The notes under the pieces were generated by a model, which searched no databases, was not told where the DNA came from, and saw nothing but the letters and a program-made list of their open reading frames with translations. This document shows, piece by piece, positions 8,901 through 16,043 of a DNA stretch of 36,358 nt. The first letter of the stretch is position 1, and every line of letters starts with the position of its first letter. The position numbers and the translations under genes are program-made. The stretch is from Bacteroidales bacterium (lineage in GTDB: Bacteria > Bacteroidota > Bacteroidia > Bacteroidales > UBA932): assembly GCA_024398095.1 (NCBI GenBank), contig JAKSJK010000016.1:1-36358 (forward strand), read 5' to 3'.

Positions 8901-9012
8901 CACATTCACCAGGTTCAGCGGCTACGACCCTGAGGTAAGCGCCATGGGCATCTACAGCGGCGGCTACCCAAGGCTCCGCAAGTTCACCTTCGGCGTTGAT
9001 TTTACATTCTAG
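5926..9012 (+). CDS. SusC/RagA-family TonB-dependent outer-membrane transporter
   Basis: 1028 residues. A signal peptide (about 1-24, ending AFAQ) is followed by a carboxypeptidase-D-regulatory-like domain (about 27-98), a TonB-box-like segment EETVVVGYG near 106-114, a plug domain (LQGRVAGVQV, IRIRGNSSLNGSNAPLVVIDG, KDASASAIYGSRGANGVILI) and a 22-strand beta-barrel ending in aromatic TFGVDFTF. It imports oligosaccharides across the outer membrane using TonB energy, with the SusD partner as a lid. Its place between GH26 and SusD points to manno-oligosaccharides. Full length with no frame damage. Confidence 0.97.
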   Translation: MKYLTKLSTVLAVLLTVGTMAFAQTKVNVHGVVKDAAGEPIVGASVVLPGTTTGTISGIDGDFSLRNVPKDATLAVECLGYASQTIQLGGRTELSIVLEEDTMFIEETVVVGYGQMKKSDLTGSVSSVKTEILTDTPSNSIDGLLQGRVAGVQVINSSQDPGASSTIRIRGNSSLNGSNAPLVVIDGFPYGEAGAFNSINPQDIISMEVLKDASASAIYGSRGANGVILITTRKAKGNLTRVSVRQQTTISSFSKDLDIWRDPVLMAMISNEGRKNAGLTEQYIGAVNTNGIYYPSINELQTSWTTNTRWDELVFRACPVSDNTTIQIQSSNDRTMFTASANYFLDNGMYIKDNYNKFGGNFAVEHKIIDNLTLKASANITHSKRHDNGYLSYNRNPIFPVYNEDGSYWQYSVQDYYHPLALTELQKNETKGMNLISYFAANYQVLPCLNLTAQLNYKHGETVQDVYYPKKYSERGVFNDGYGGIQNWKDDNVVIEAYATFDKTFAQKHHVTAMAGYSYENYNSRSSGLAGVGFVNESLGNENLAAGDPEKYQISNSAYKTELVSGMLRLNYSYDNRYLVTFTARADGSSKFGANNKWAFFPSGAVSWKMNEESWMKDIRWIDLMKVRASYGISGNQGISAYQTLSRYGQHKYFNDGQWVTAIGPGYQSGYTGQGGIYAVWSGIPNTGLKWETTSQVDLGIDAGFFDNRLNVTFDWYWKHTSDLLRQRNIAPSSGYDKMWVNDGEILNRGFEVTIDGVFFRNRDWNVGGTFVFSWNRNKVVSLGNAVEAGLNVDKRTGMQYEFYGNSLEQYRAYTNILAVGQPMYVFYGYVVDGIVQSLADGLDAGLSGDDAQPGEYRYVNIYNADRLDTVNEDDRCIIGDPNPDFTASLALNASWKGLDFSIFFNGVFGNDVINTKRFGMPSNQPLRWTLDNRTEAYPRLNDSRQVKLSNWWVEDGSFVRIQTATLGYTWHYTKKDYGRKLRVYVSGDNLFTFTRFSGYDPEVSAMGIYSGGYPRLRKFTFGVDFTF

Positions 9013-9024
9013 GAGGGGAGAGAT

Positions 9025-10536
9025 ATGAAAAGATTTACAATGATTCTCGCGAGCCTCGCGCTCGTATGCGGCTGCTCTCTGGAAGAATATCCTTACGGCT
9101 TCTATTCGGAGAACAATTTCTACAAGACCGCTGCTGACGCCGAGTCGGCAACGAACTATATCTACGACGCAATAAATTATATAGAGTATTCGCGCGCCAT
9201 CGTCTTCCTGGGCGACATGAACACCGATGCCATGACTCCGAAGGGCGACGCGACTGCATCTACCAAGGAGCTCGACGGCTGGAAGATGGCCACCTTCAAC
9301 ACGAATACCACCCTGTATAATTTCTACAAGTACAGCTTCATCACCATCAACCGCGCCAACTCGGTGATCGCCAATGTGCCGGGCATGAACCTGGACGAGA
9401 GCCTGAAGAACCGCTATGTGGGCGAGGCCTACTTCATGAGGGCCTATTCTTACTTCTGTCTGGCGAAGAACTTCGGCTGCGTGCCTATCCACCTGAAGCC
9501 GACCAGGACTCTGGAGGAGACTACCGTGGCCCCTGCGGAGTCGCTCGACCAGATGTGGAACCGGATCTTCGCGGACCTCGACGAGGCTGTGTCCAGGATG
9601 CCTGTCTACAACGTGCCTCAGACCGGCAGGACCGACAAGGTCGCCGCTCTCGCACTCCAGGCCAAGGCCTATCTCTACCTGGCTTCGGCAAAGGAAAACG
9701 GCGTGCCGCGCTACAAGGATATGACCTTCAGCGTGGAGGAGTACTACCAGAAATCCCTCGCAGCCGCTGCCCAGGTGGTGGACGGAAGCCAGACCACCTA
9801 CCACTTCGACGACGACCTGATGGGTATCTACGATGTGGAGAAGTCCAACGGCCCGGAGCACATCTTCATCATGTCCATGGACCGTACCGGTACTTCCGAA
9901 GGCCAGTATTCCAAGATCTCGAAGATGTACATCCCGTACATATCCGGCGGCACTGTCTACCTAAAGCAGGGCGAGACAGATGTGCTGATCAAGACACATG
10001 ACGGATGGAGCGAGTACCAGACTGCGATTGCTTTCTACAACAGCTTCGAGACCGGCGACCTCCGCCACGACTGGCTGTTCTGCGACAAGGTCTACGACGC
10101 AGCCGGCAATGTGACCGCTTCGTATCCGGGCAACAAACTCAGCTACCCTTTCTGCCGCAAGTTCATCGATCCTGACTTCGTGGGTGACAAGACTTCCACC
10201 AAGCCTATGCTGATCCGCTACTCCGACATAGCCCTCGTCTATGCCGAGGCTGCAGGTCCTACTGCAAAGGCCTATGAACTCGTGAACTACATACGCAACC
10301 GTGCGGGCCTCGCACCTCTGGCCGCAGGCATGACCAAGGAGAACTTCCGCAAGGCAGTGCAGCAGGAACGCATCTACGAGCTTGCCTTCGAGGGCGACTA
10401 CTGCTACGACCTGCGTCGTCTGAACAAGCTTCACACCGACATCACCGAAGCCAAGGGCCAGGGCTGGACTGCCGAAGACATGGTCTTCTATCCTATCCCG
10501 TCCCTCGAAACCGACCTCAATCCGTATTATAAATAA
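9025..10536 (+). CDS. SusD/RagB-family glycan-binding lipoprotein
   Basis: 503 residues with a lipobox LVCGC (Cys17). Helical TPR-like SusD fold marks: FYKTAADAESATNYIYDAI near the N-terminus, GEAYFMRAYSYFCLAKNFG, RYSDIALVYAEA and a C-terminal LAFEGDYCYDLRRLN block with YPIPSLETDLNPYYK at the end. It forms a complex with the preceding SusC and captures glycan at the surface. An unusually good Shine-Dalgarno-like AGGAGGGG lies 12 bases before the ATG, rare for this phylum. Spacing to SusC is 12 bases. Confidence 0.96.
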   Translation: MKRFTMILASLALVCGCSLEEYPYGFYSENNFYKTAADAESATNYIYDAINYIEYSRAIVFLGDMNTDAMTPKGDATASTKELDGWKMATFNTNTTLYNFYKYSFITINRANSVIANVPGMNLDESLKNRYVGEAYFMRAYSYFCLAKNFGCVPIHLKPTRTLEETTVAPAESLDQMWNRIFADLDEAVSRMPVYNVPQTGRTDKVAALALQAKAYLYLASAKENGVPRYKDMTFSVEEYYQKSLAAAAQVVDGSQTTYHFDDDLMGIYDVEKSNGPEHIFIMSMDRTGTSEGQYSKISKMYIPYISGGTVYLKQGETDVLIKTHDGWSEYQTAIAFYNSFETGDLRHDWLFCDKVYDAAGNVTASYPGNKLSYPFCRKFIDPDFVGDKTSTKPMLIRYSDIALVYAEAAGPTAKAYELVNYIRNRAGLAPLAAGMTKENFRKAVQQERIYELAFEGDYCYDLRRLNKLHTDITEAKGQGWTAEDMVFYPIPSLETDLNPYYK

Positions 10537-10545
10537 CAAGTATAT

Positions 10546-12213
10546 ATGAAAGCAATCAGAATCATTTCCGCTGCTCTTGCAGCCCTCGTTCTCGCGGTCT
10601 CATGCGACGACAAGAACAAGGTCAACCCGAATGCCAGCAATGAGCGTTCGATAATTTCCATAAAGCTCCAGGGACAGCTCGGAGAGGCTGCCGAGCCGGA
10701 AGTTCTTGACGACGAGCGCGGCGCCGTTGCCGTGCAGATCTCTACTGCTCTCTGCCCGGACATGAGCAAGGTGAGGGTGGAGGAACTCGTCATCTCCTAC
10801 AAGGCCAAGGCTTCTGTGGAGGTCGGAGGCACACTCGATCTCAGCTCAGGACATGCTGACATCGTCGTTACCGCTGAGTCCGGCAAGACCAGGACATACA
10901 CCGTAACCAGTGCTTCCTTCACCGAGAGCTTCGCAGGCTGCTATGCCGTGAAGAACACAGCCCTCCTCGGAGGTGTGGGTGAGGCTTCATGGGGAGGCAT
11001 CGAACTCATCGACCCGATCGAGACCAAAAGCTGGCTCTTCACCGAGTCCATCGCCCAGGGTGTGGGTCCTGCCGCAAGCAACGATGACTACTTCGAGATC
11101 ACTCTCGACAAGGTCAATCCAGACGGCAGCACCGAGGGTACCTGCGTGCTTTACGGTGGTGTGGACGGCAAGCATTGGGACTGCATGTACAAGACCGAAT
11201 ACGACCTCAAGGACAAGCTCAGAGTCATTCCTCTCGGCACCAGCCACTGGAAGAGAGTCTACACTGCAGAGGGCAGCACAATCACTTTCTATAGTTCCGA
11301 CGGTAAGGAAACAGGCTCTTGCGCAATCCTCGAAGAGTCCAAGGAACTCTATGTGAAGGGTGACGGTACTGCCAGGATATTCACTCTCGAGGCAGGCCTC
11401 CAGGCTCTCGCATTTACCATCCAGGGCGACTACTCATGGCCTGAGTCTGACCAGTTCACCGATCTCATGAAGTTCGTCCGTGCGCCTCGCTTCCTCTTCG
11501 TGAGGGTGCAGAAGGTGGACGCCATCCCAGCGGCTTCCAAGACCACAGGCACCATGGGAAATGTGACCGTGACCACCCCTGACACTCCGGGTCCGGGCAC
11601 TGATCCAGTGGATCCTCCTACCCCTCCAACTCCAGGCAGCGACCCTGTCTCAGGCACCTACAAGGTGGCAAACCTCAAGGTTCTGGGTGGCCAGGGCTCT
11701 ACCGGACTGGTGGAGATCAAGGACAAGAGCTGGATGTGGAACGGCACCGTGAACAACGAGTACGACAATATTCTCGAGGTTAAGGCTACCGCTATCAACG
11801 GTACTTCTGTGACCGGTACAGCCGACTACCAGGCAGGCGCAGACGGCAAGTTCTGGGATCGCGTCCTCGTTGCTGAGAAGAACAGGCTCGGCACAGGCGA
11901 CGTGAATCTGTCTGCCAACTTCGACCAGCTTCCTCACGGACAGTCCAATGTGACTTTGAGCCTCGCCGACGGCAGTGCAACCGTTGGTTCTGTTGCCTGC
12001 AAGGCCATGCTCCCGGGCGACTATCCTCTCTCAGTGGAATGGGCCTTTGCTTCCGCGACCCTGACAGTTCCGGAGAACAGCATTGCGCTTGCCTTCCAGT
12101 GCAGCGTGATGCCGGACGGCTCCTACACCTGGGACGCAGAGTGGGCATATTCCGATTTCGAGAGGTTTATGATCCGTCCTCTGATCTATGTGATGATTTT
12201 TACCAGACAGTAG
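10546..12213 (+). CDS. Surface glycan-binding-type lipoprotein with duplicated module
   Basis: 555 residues with lipobox Cys20. After the leader comes an Ig-like DUF5018-type domain (about 30-125, ending SGKTRTYTVTSASF). Next is a module at about 130-335, a Pro/Gly/Thr-rich linker (about 343-366), and a second module at 368-555. The two modules are distant copies: both carry KSW-(M/L)-(W/F), DGK-x-WD and a C-terminal hydrophobic RxP-strand pattern. The second is nearly the same as the C-terminus of the 829-residue protein downstream. Position right after SusD and the lipobox fit a SusE/SusF-like or SGBP role in binding mannan at the surface. No catalytic motif is seen. Confidence 0.75.
   Translation: MKAIRIISAALAALVLAVSCDDKNKVNPNASNERSIISIKLQGQLGEAAEPEVLDDERGAVAVQISTALCPDMSKVRVEELVISYKAKASVEVGGTLDLSSGHADIVVTAESGKTRTYTVTSASFTESFAGCYAVKNTALLGGVGEASWGGIELIDPIETKSWLFTESIAQGVGPAASNDDYFEITLDKVNPDGSTEGTCVLYGGVDGKHWDCMYKTEYDLKDKLRVIPLGTSHWKRVYTAEGSTITFYSSDGKETGSCAILEESKELYVKGDGTARIFTLEAGLQALAFTIQGDYSWPESDQFTDLMKFVRAPRFLFVRVQKVDAIPAASKTTGTMGNVTVTTPDTPGPGTDPVDPPTPPTPGSDPVSGTYKVANLKVLGGQGSTGLVEIKDKSWMWNGTVNNEYDNILEVKATAINGTSVTGTADYQAGADGKFWDRVLVAEKNRLGTGDVNLSANFDQLPHGQSNVTLSLADGSATVGSVACKAMLPGDYPLSVEWAFASATLTVPENSIALAFQCSVMPDGSYTWDAEWAYSDFERFMIRPLIYVMIFTRQ
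11647..12210 (+). repeat. Shared C-terminal module, copy 1
   Basis: It encodes about 188 residues matching the end of the 829-residue lipoprotein (15372-15950). Shared blocks are KVLGG-x-GSTGLVE, KDKSWMWN, EYDNIL, LGTGD, QLPHG and WAYSDFERFM-x-RPL-x-YVM. Probably a binding domain used by two proteins of one operon. Confidence 0.8.
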
Positions 12214-12219
12214 ACTGAT

Positions 12220-13416
12220 ATGAACAAAAAACATCTGTTTGCGGGCCTTGCAGCCGCCATCTCGATGATGGCGGTGGCCTGCACCTATGTCGACATACCG
12301 GGCCGGGACCTCACCGACTACAGCAAGACCGACCCGTCTGCCCAGTCCCTGAGCCTCGCCGATCCGAATGCGACTCTGGAAACCAAGGCTCTCTATTCGA
12401 ACCTCTGGGCCATCCAGAGCAAGGGCTTCATGTTCGGCCACCACGACGACCTCACCTACGGACGCTACTGGTATGGTGAGGAGGGCGGTTCCGACACCAA
12501 GGCCGTCTGCGGAGACTATCCGGCTGTCTACAGCATGGACTTCGCCGAGATGATTGACGACCGCTTCTCCAAGTCTGCAGCGGAAACCGCTCTGAAGCTG
12601 CGCTGCATCAAGGACGCTTACAACAGGGGCATGGTCACCATCGGCTGCATCCACATCAACAATCCTCTCACCGGCGGCGACTCCTGGGACAACAGCAAGA
12701 ATACCGTCGCAGCCGAGATCCTCAAGAGCGGCAGCGCCACCAACAAGAAATTCCTATCCTGGCTGGACCGCCTGGCAGAGATTGCACTCTCGCTCAAGGG
12801 TGACGACGGCAAGCTGATTCCTGTGATCTTCCGACCTTTCCACGAGCATACCCAGAGCTGGAGCTGGTGGGGCACTTCCTGCACAACGGAGAAGGAGTTC
12901 ATCGATCTCTGGCAGTTCACCATCAGGTATCTGCGTGACACCAAGGGGGTACACAACTTCATCTACGCCATCTCTCCGCAGATGGACTCTTCCAAGAACG
13001 AGGAGGACTTCTACTTCCGCTGGCCGGGTGACGCCTGGGTGGACTTCATCGGCATGGACTGCTACCAGGGCATCAACAACTCCGTCTTCACCAACAACTT
13101 AAAGAAGATTTCGTCTGTGTCCAAGGCCAAGATGAAGCCTTGCGGCGTGACCGAGACCGGTGTGGAGGGCTTCAAGACCACAAACTACTGGACCAACAAC
13201 ATCCTCTCGCCGATGACCGGACGCACGGTGGCGCTGCTCGTGACCTGGCGCAACAAGTATGTCGGAGTCAATGAGAGCGACACCCACTTCTTCTCCGTCT
13301 ACCCGGGCCATGCTTCCGCTCCGGACTTCGTGAAGATGTACCAGTCGCCTCTGAGCATCTTCTGCAGCGACCTTCCGGACATGTATAAGATGGCAGAAGG
13401 CGTCGTTGTAAAATAA
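12220..13416 (+). CDS. GH26 beta-mannanase-family lipoprotein (second copy)
   Basis: 398 residues with lipobox MAVAC (Cys21). GH26 marks: GHHDDLTYGRYW near 73-84, acid/base Glu209 in RPFHEHTQSWSWWG, nucleophile Glu312 in VTETGVEG. It is clearly related to the first GH26 but well diverged, so the two may differ in mode (endo versus exo) or side-chain tolerance rather than being redundant. It starts 6 bases after the preceding gene. Both being lipidated is notable, since one mannanase of such pairs can be periplasmic; final location cannot be read from sequence. Confidence 0.88.
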   Translation: MNKKHLFAGLAAAISMMAVACTYVDIPGRDLTDYSKTDPSAQSLSLADPNATLETKALYSNLWAIQSKGFMFGHHDDLTYGRYWYGEEGGSDTKAVCGDYPAVYSMDFAEMIDDRFSKSAAETALKLRCIKDAYNRGMVTIGCIHINNPLTGGDSWDNSKNTVAAEILKSGSATNKKFLSWLDRLAEIALSLKGDDGKLIPVIFRPFHEHTQSWSWWGTSCTTEKEFIDLWQFTIRYLRDTKGVHNFIYAISPQMDSSKNEEDFYFRWPGDAWVDFIGMDCYQGINNSVFTNNLKKISSVSKAKMKPCGVTETGVEGFKTTNYWTNNILSPMTGRTVALLVTWRNKYVGVNESDTHFFSVYPGHASAPDFVKMYQSPLSIFCSDLPDMYKMAEGVVVK

Positions 13417-13463
13417 AATCTCTATCTTTATAGTCACTGACACATAATAAACACAGATACACC

Positions 13464-15953
13464 ATGAAATTTTCTTTCAAGACAATTGCCGCTGCCGTTG
13501 CTATGGCTGCTGCAATGCTGGTTTCCTGTAAACCGGAACCTGTGGCAACCGAACTGAAGGTTTCTGCCACAGCTCTTACCTTCGTGGCTGAGTCACCTGC
13601 ACCGCAGACCGTTACAGTCACTGCCAATAAGGCCTGGACTGCAGACTGTTCTGCAAACTGGGTGACCATCAATCCTAAATCCGCTCCCGGCGATGGTGAA
13701 TTCACCGTTACCTGCAGCGCGAACGTTGCTCCTGCAGGCCAGAGCGCCGCAGCCCGCAGCGCTGAAATCACCGTTACCTGCGAGGAGAAGACAGCTACCG
13801 TAAAGGTAAGCCAGGGCGCTGAGGGCGTCACAGTCTCTATCGACCAGACAGAGGTCAGCGTTTCTGCCGAAGCCCAGGAGGTGACCGTAACCGTGACTGC
13901 AAACACCACTTTCAATGTGCAGATTCCTGCAGATTGCGATTGGGTTTCCGATGTTACATCCAAGGCTACCACCGTTACCTCTATCAAGCTCGCAGTTGCC
14001 GCCAACCCTGCCAAGGAGGCTCGCACCGCTACCGTTTCTTTCGCTGGCGCAGCAGGTGAGACCAAGTCTCTGACCATCAACCAGGCCGGCAAGCAGGTTA
14101 CCTATGTTAAGCTCAACAGCGCTGAGGCTCTCGAGGCTTTTGCCGCTGCAGTGAACGCAGGCGAGTCTCTCGAGGCTTTCGATGAGAATGGCGATGGCGT
14201 CTACGAGCTCGAGGCTGATATCGATTTCGGCGGCAAGGAGTTCGTCATGATCGGTGCCGGTAACTACTCAAGCAAGACCGCTCTCTCATCTGATGCAAAG
14301 CCTTTTACCGGTACTTTCGACGGCAAGGGCCACACCGTGGACAACTTCACCGCCACTCTCGCAGCAGATGCTGCTGACGGTTCTTCCGCAGGCCTCTTCC
14401 GCCTTACCAGCAACGCTGTGATCAAGGATGTGAAGATCGGTTCAAAGGTTGTCGTTTCTTCTACAGCAGTCAATGCATACCGTATCGGCGGTCTCATCGG
14501 CGCAGCACACGACACCGATGTTATCAACTGCTCAAGCTCTGCTACCATCAAGGGTGCAGGTTCCCAGACTACTTCCGGCACTACCGGCAAGCAGGCTTTC
14601 AACGGCGGCCTCATCGGTATCATCTCTTCCAACACCAGGGATTGTCTCGTGGAGAACTGTACTTTCGACGGCAAGTTCGAGGTTAATAACGAGACTAATA
14701 AGAACAATGGCGGCACAGGCTTCTCTGTGGGCGGTATCATCGCATTCGCCGACTGGTCTGTAGCAGACAAGGTTGTGAAGGTTGTCAACTGCGTCAACAA
14801 CGCCAATATCAATGTAGTCGCTACCCGCGTTGCCGGTATCGTGGCTTCTGCAAACGGCGGTACCCAGGTTGAGGACTGCGTCAACAATGGCGACATCACA
14901 GCTGAGGAACTCATGGCCGATTCTACCCGTCCTTCAGGTATCGTTTCTGCAATGGGTGCAGGCGGAAACATCCGCAGATGTACCAACAACGGTACCATCA
15001 CCGCTATCGACCACACCGCTGACAAGCACTATGGCTATGCTGCCGGCATCATCGGCCAGGTCAACGGCGACGGCGTCGAGATCGATTCCAACAAGAACCT
15101 CGGTGACATCCGTTCCGATGTGATCAAGGAGACCGACAAGTACATCGCGACCATCATTGTTCATGCAAACTCCAAGACCATCACTGTGAAGAACAACCAG
15201 TGCGACGGTTCTGTAGGCCCTGTGAATGTTGATGCCGACAACCTTCCTATCGCCAGCACCAAGGCAAACTTCGAGGACCTTATCTCTATGTACAAGTCTG
15301 CTGCAAAGAACTCCAAGGTTACCTGGACTGACAACTTCAGCACTATCGAGCCTGTCCCTGCAGCTTTCGATCTTTCAGGACAGTTCATGGTTTCCAACCT
15401 CAAGGTTCTCGGCGGCACCGGTTCTACCGGCCTCGTTGAGGTGAAGGACAAGAGCTGGATGTGGAACAGCAGCCACACAAAGGAATATGACAATATCCTT
15501 GCTATCAAGATTCTTGCTATGACTGGCGCTACCACCGCTTCCGGCTATGCGTACTATGGACCTGGCGCAGATGGCGCTTACTGGGATTACGTCCTCGTAG
15601 CCGACAAGAATAAGCTCGGTACCGGCGATGCCGACCTCAGCCATAACTTCGGTCAGCTTCCTCACGGTCTCTCCAAGGTTGTTATCGACCTTGCTGCAGG
15701 CACTGCTACCGTTGGCTCGGCAACCTGCAAGGTTCTGATGCCAGGCACTACTGCAACTGTCGAGGAGACCTGGGCTTCAGCCAAGGCATCCCTTACTCTG
15801 GGCGAATATCAGCTTGGTCTCGATTTCAGGTGTACCGTAATGCCTGACAGCTCGTACACCTGGGATGCTTCATGGGCTTACAGCGATTTCGAGCGCTTCA
15901 TGCTCCGTCCTCTCCACTACGTCATGGTTTTCAATGCCAGTGCGTTTCATTAA
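13464..15953 (+). CDS. BACON / beta-helix surface lipoprotein
   Basis: 829 residues with lipobox Cys22. Two BACON domains (about 31-119 and 124-212) show the usual 'W...NW..I.P' and C-terminal VSQG / INQAG strands; BACON domains are typical of Bacteroidetes glycan-associated proteins. Residues about 240-610 are a Gly/Asn-rich repeat region (GGLIG, VGGIIAF, VAGIVAS, AAGIIGQ, each followed by NCxNN-type turns) resembling GLUG or right-handed beta-helix repeats. Residues 637-829 are the module shared with the upstream 555-residue lipoprotein. No hydrolase motif is obvious; a lyase-like beta-helix cannot be excluded. Last gene of the operon, 22 bases before a strong terminator. Confidence 0.75.
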   Translation: MKFSFKTIAAAVAMAAAMLVSCKPEPVATELKVSATALTFVAESPAPQTVTVTANKAWTADCSANWVTINPKSAPGDGEFTVTCSANVAPAGQSAAARSAEITVTCEEKTATVKVSQGAEGVTVSIDQTEVSVSAEAQEVTVTVTANTTFNVQIPADCDWVSDVTSKATTVTSIKLAVAANPAKEARTATVSFAGAAGETKSLTINQAGKQVTYVKLNSAEALEAFAAAVNAGESLEAFDENGDGVYELEADIDFGGKEFVMIGAGNYSSKTALSSDAKPFTGTFDGKGHTVDNFTATLAADAADGSSAGLFRLTSNAVIKDVKIGSKVVVSSTAVNAYRIGGLIGAAHDTDVINCSSSATIKGAGSQTTSGTTGKQAFNGGLIGIISSNTRDCLVENCTFDGKFEVNNETNKNNGGTGFSVGGIIAFADWSVADKVVKVVNCVNNANINVVATRVAGIVASANGGTQVEDCVNNGDITAEELMADSTRPSGIVSAMGAGGNIRRCTNNGTITAIDHTADKHYGYAAGIIGQVNGDGVEIDSNKNLGDIRSDVIKETDKYIATIIVHANSKTITVKNNQCDGSVGPVNVDADNLPIASTKANFEDLISMYKSAAKNSKVTWTDNFSTIEPVPAAFDLSGQFMVSNLKVLGGTGSTGLVEVKDKSWMWNSSHTKEYDNILAIKILAMTGATTASGYAYYGPGADGAYWDYVLVADKNKLGTGDADLSHNFGQLPHGLSKVVIDLAAGTATVGSATCKVLMPGTTATVEETWASAKASLTLGEYQLGLDFRCTVMPDSSYTWDASWAYSDFERFMLRPLHYVMVFNASAFH
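15372..15950 (+). repeat. Shared C-terminal module, copy 2
   Basis: It encodes about 193 residues matching 11647-12210 with the same ordered blocks (KVLGG, KDKSWMWN, QLPHG, SYTWDA-x-WAYSDFERFM). At DNA level the copies have diverged at third positions, so this is not a recent gene conversion. Confidence 0.8.
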
Positions 15954-15974
15954 AAATTGAATTGATGATAAAAT

Positions 15975-16004
15975 AAGCCCCGGGGTCAGTGCCCCGGGGC
16001 TTTT
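15975..16004. terminator. Strong terminator after the mannan operon
   Basis: An 11-bp perfect GC-rich stem (AAGCCCCGGGG) with a 6-base loop, followed on + by TTTT. On the - strand the stem is followed by ATTTTAT, so it may also end the convergent LRR-like gene. Confidence 0.9.
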
Positions 16005-16043
16005 AGTTTGCATCTGCGTGGGCATATCTGTCCCCGTCTATGT

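Noticed and set aside
8797..9861. 354-codon - strand frame across the SusC/SusD junction
   Set aside because: It spans two well-supported genes on the other strand and has no recognisable motif.
13836..14100. Repetitive Val/Thr-rich codons considered as a tandem DNA repeat
   Set aside because: They correspond to beta strands of the second BACON domain; no exact DNA repeat unit is present.
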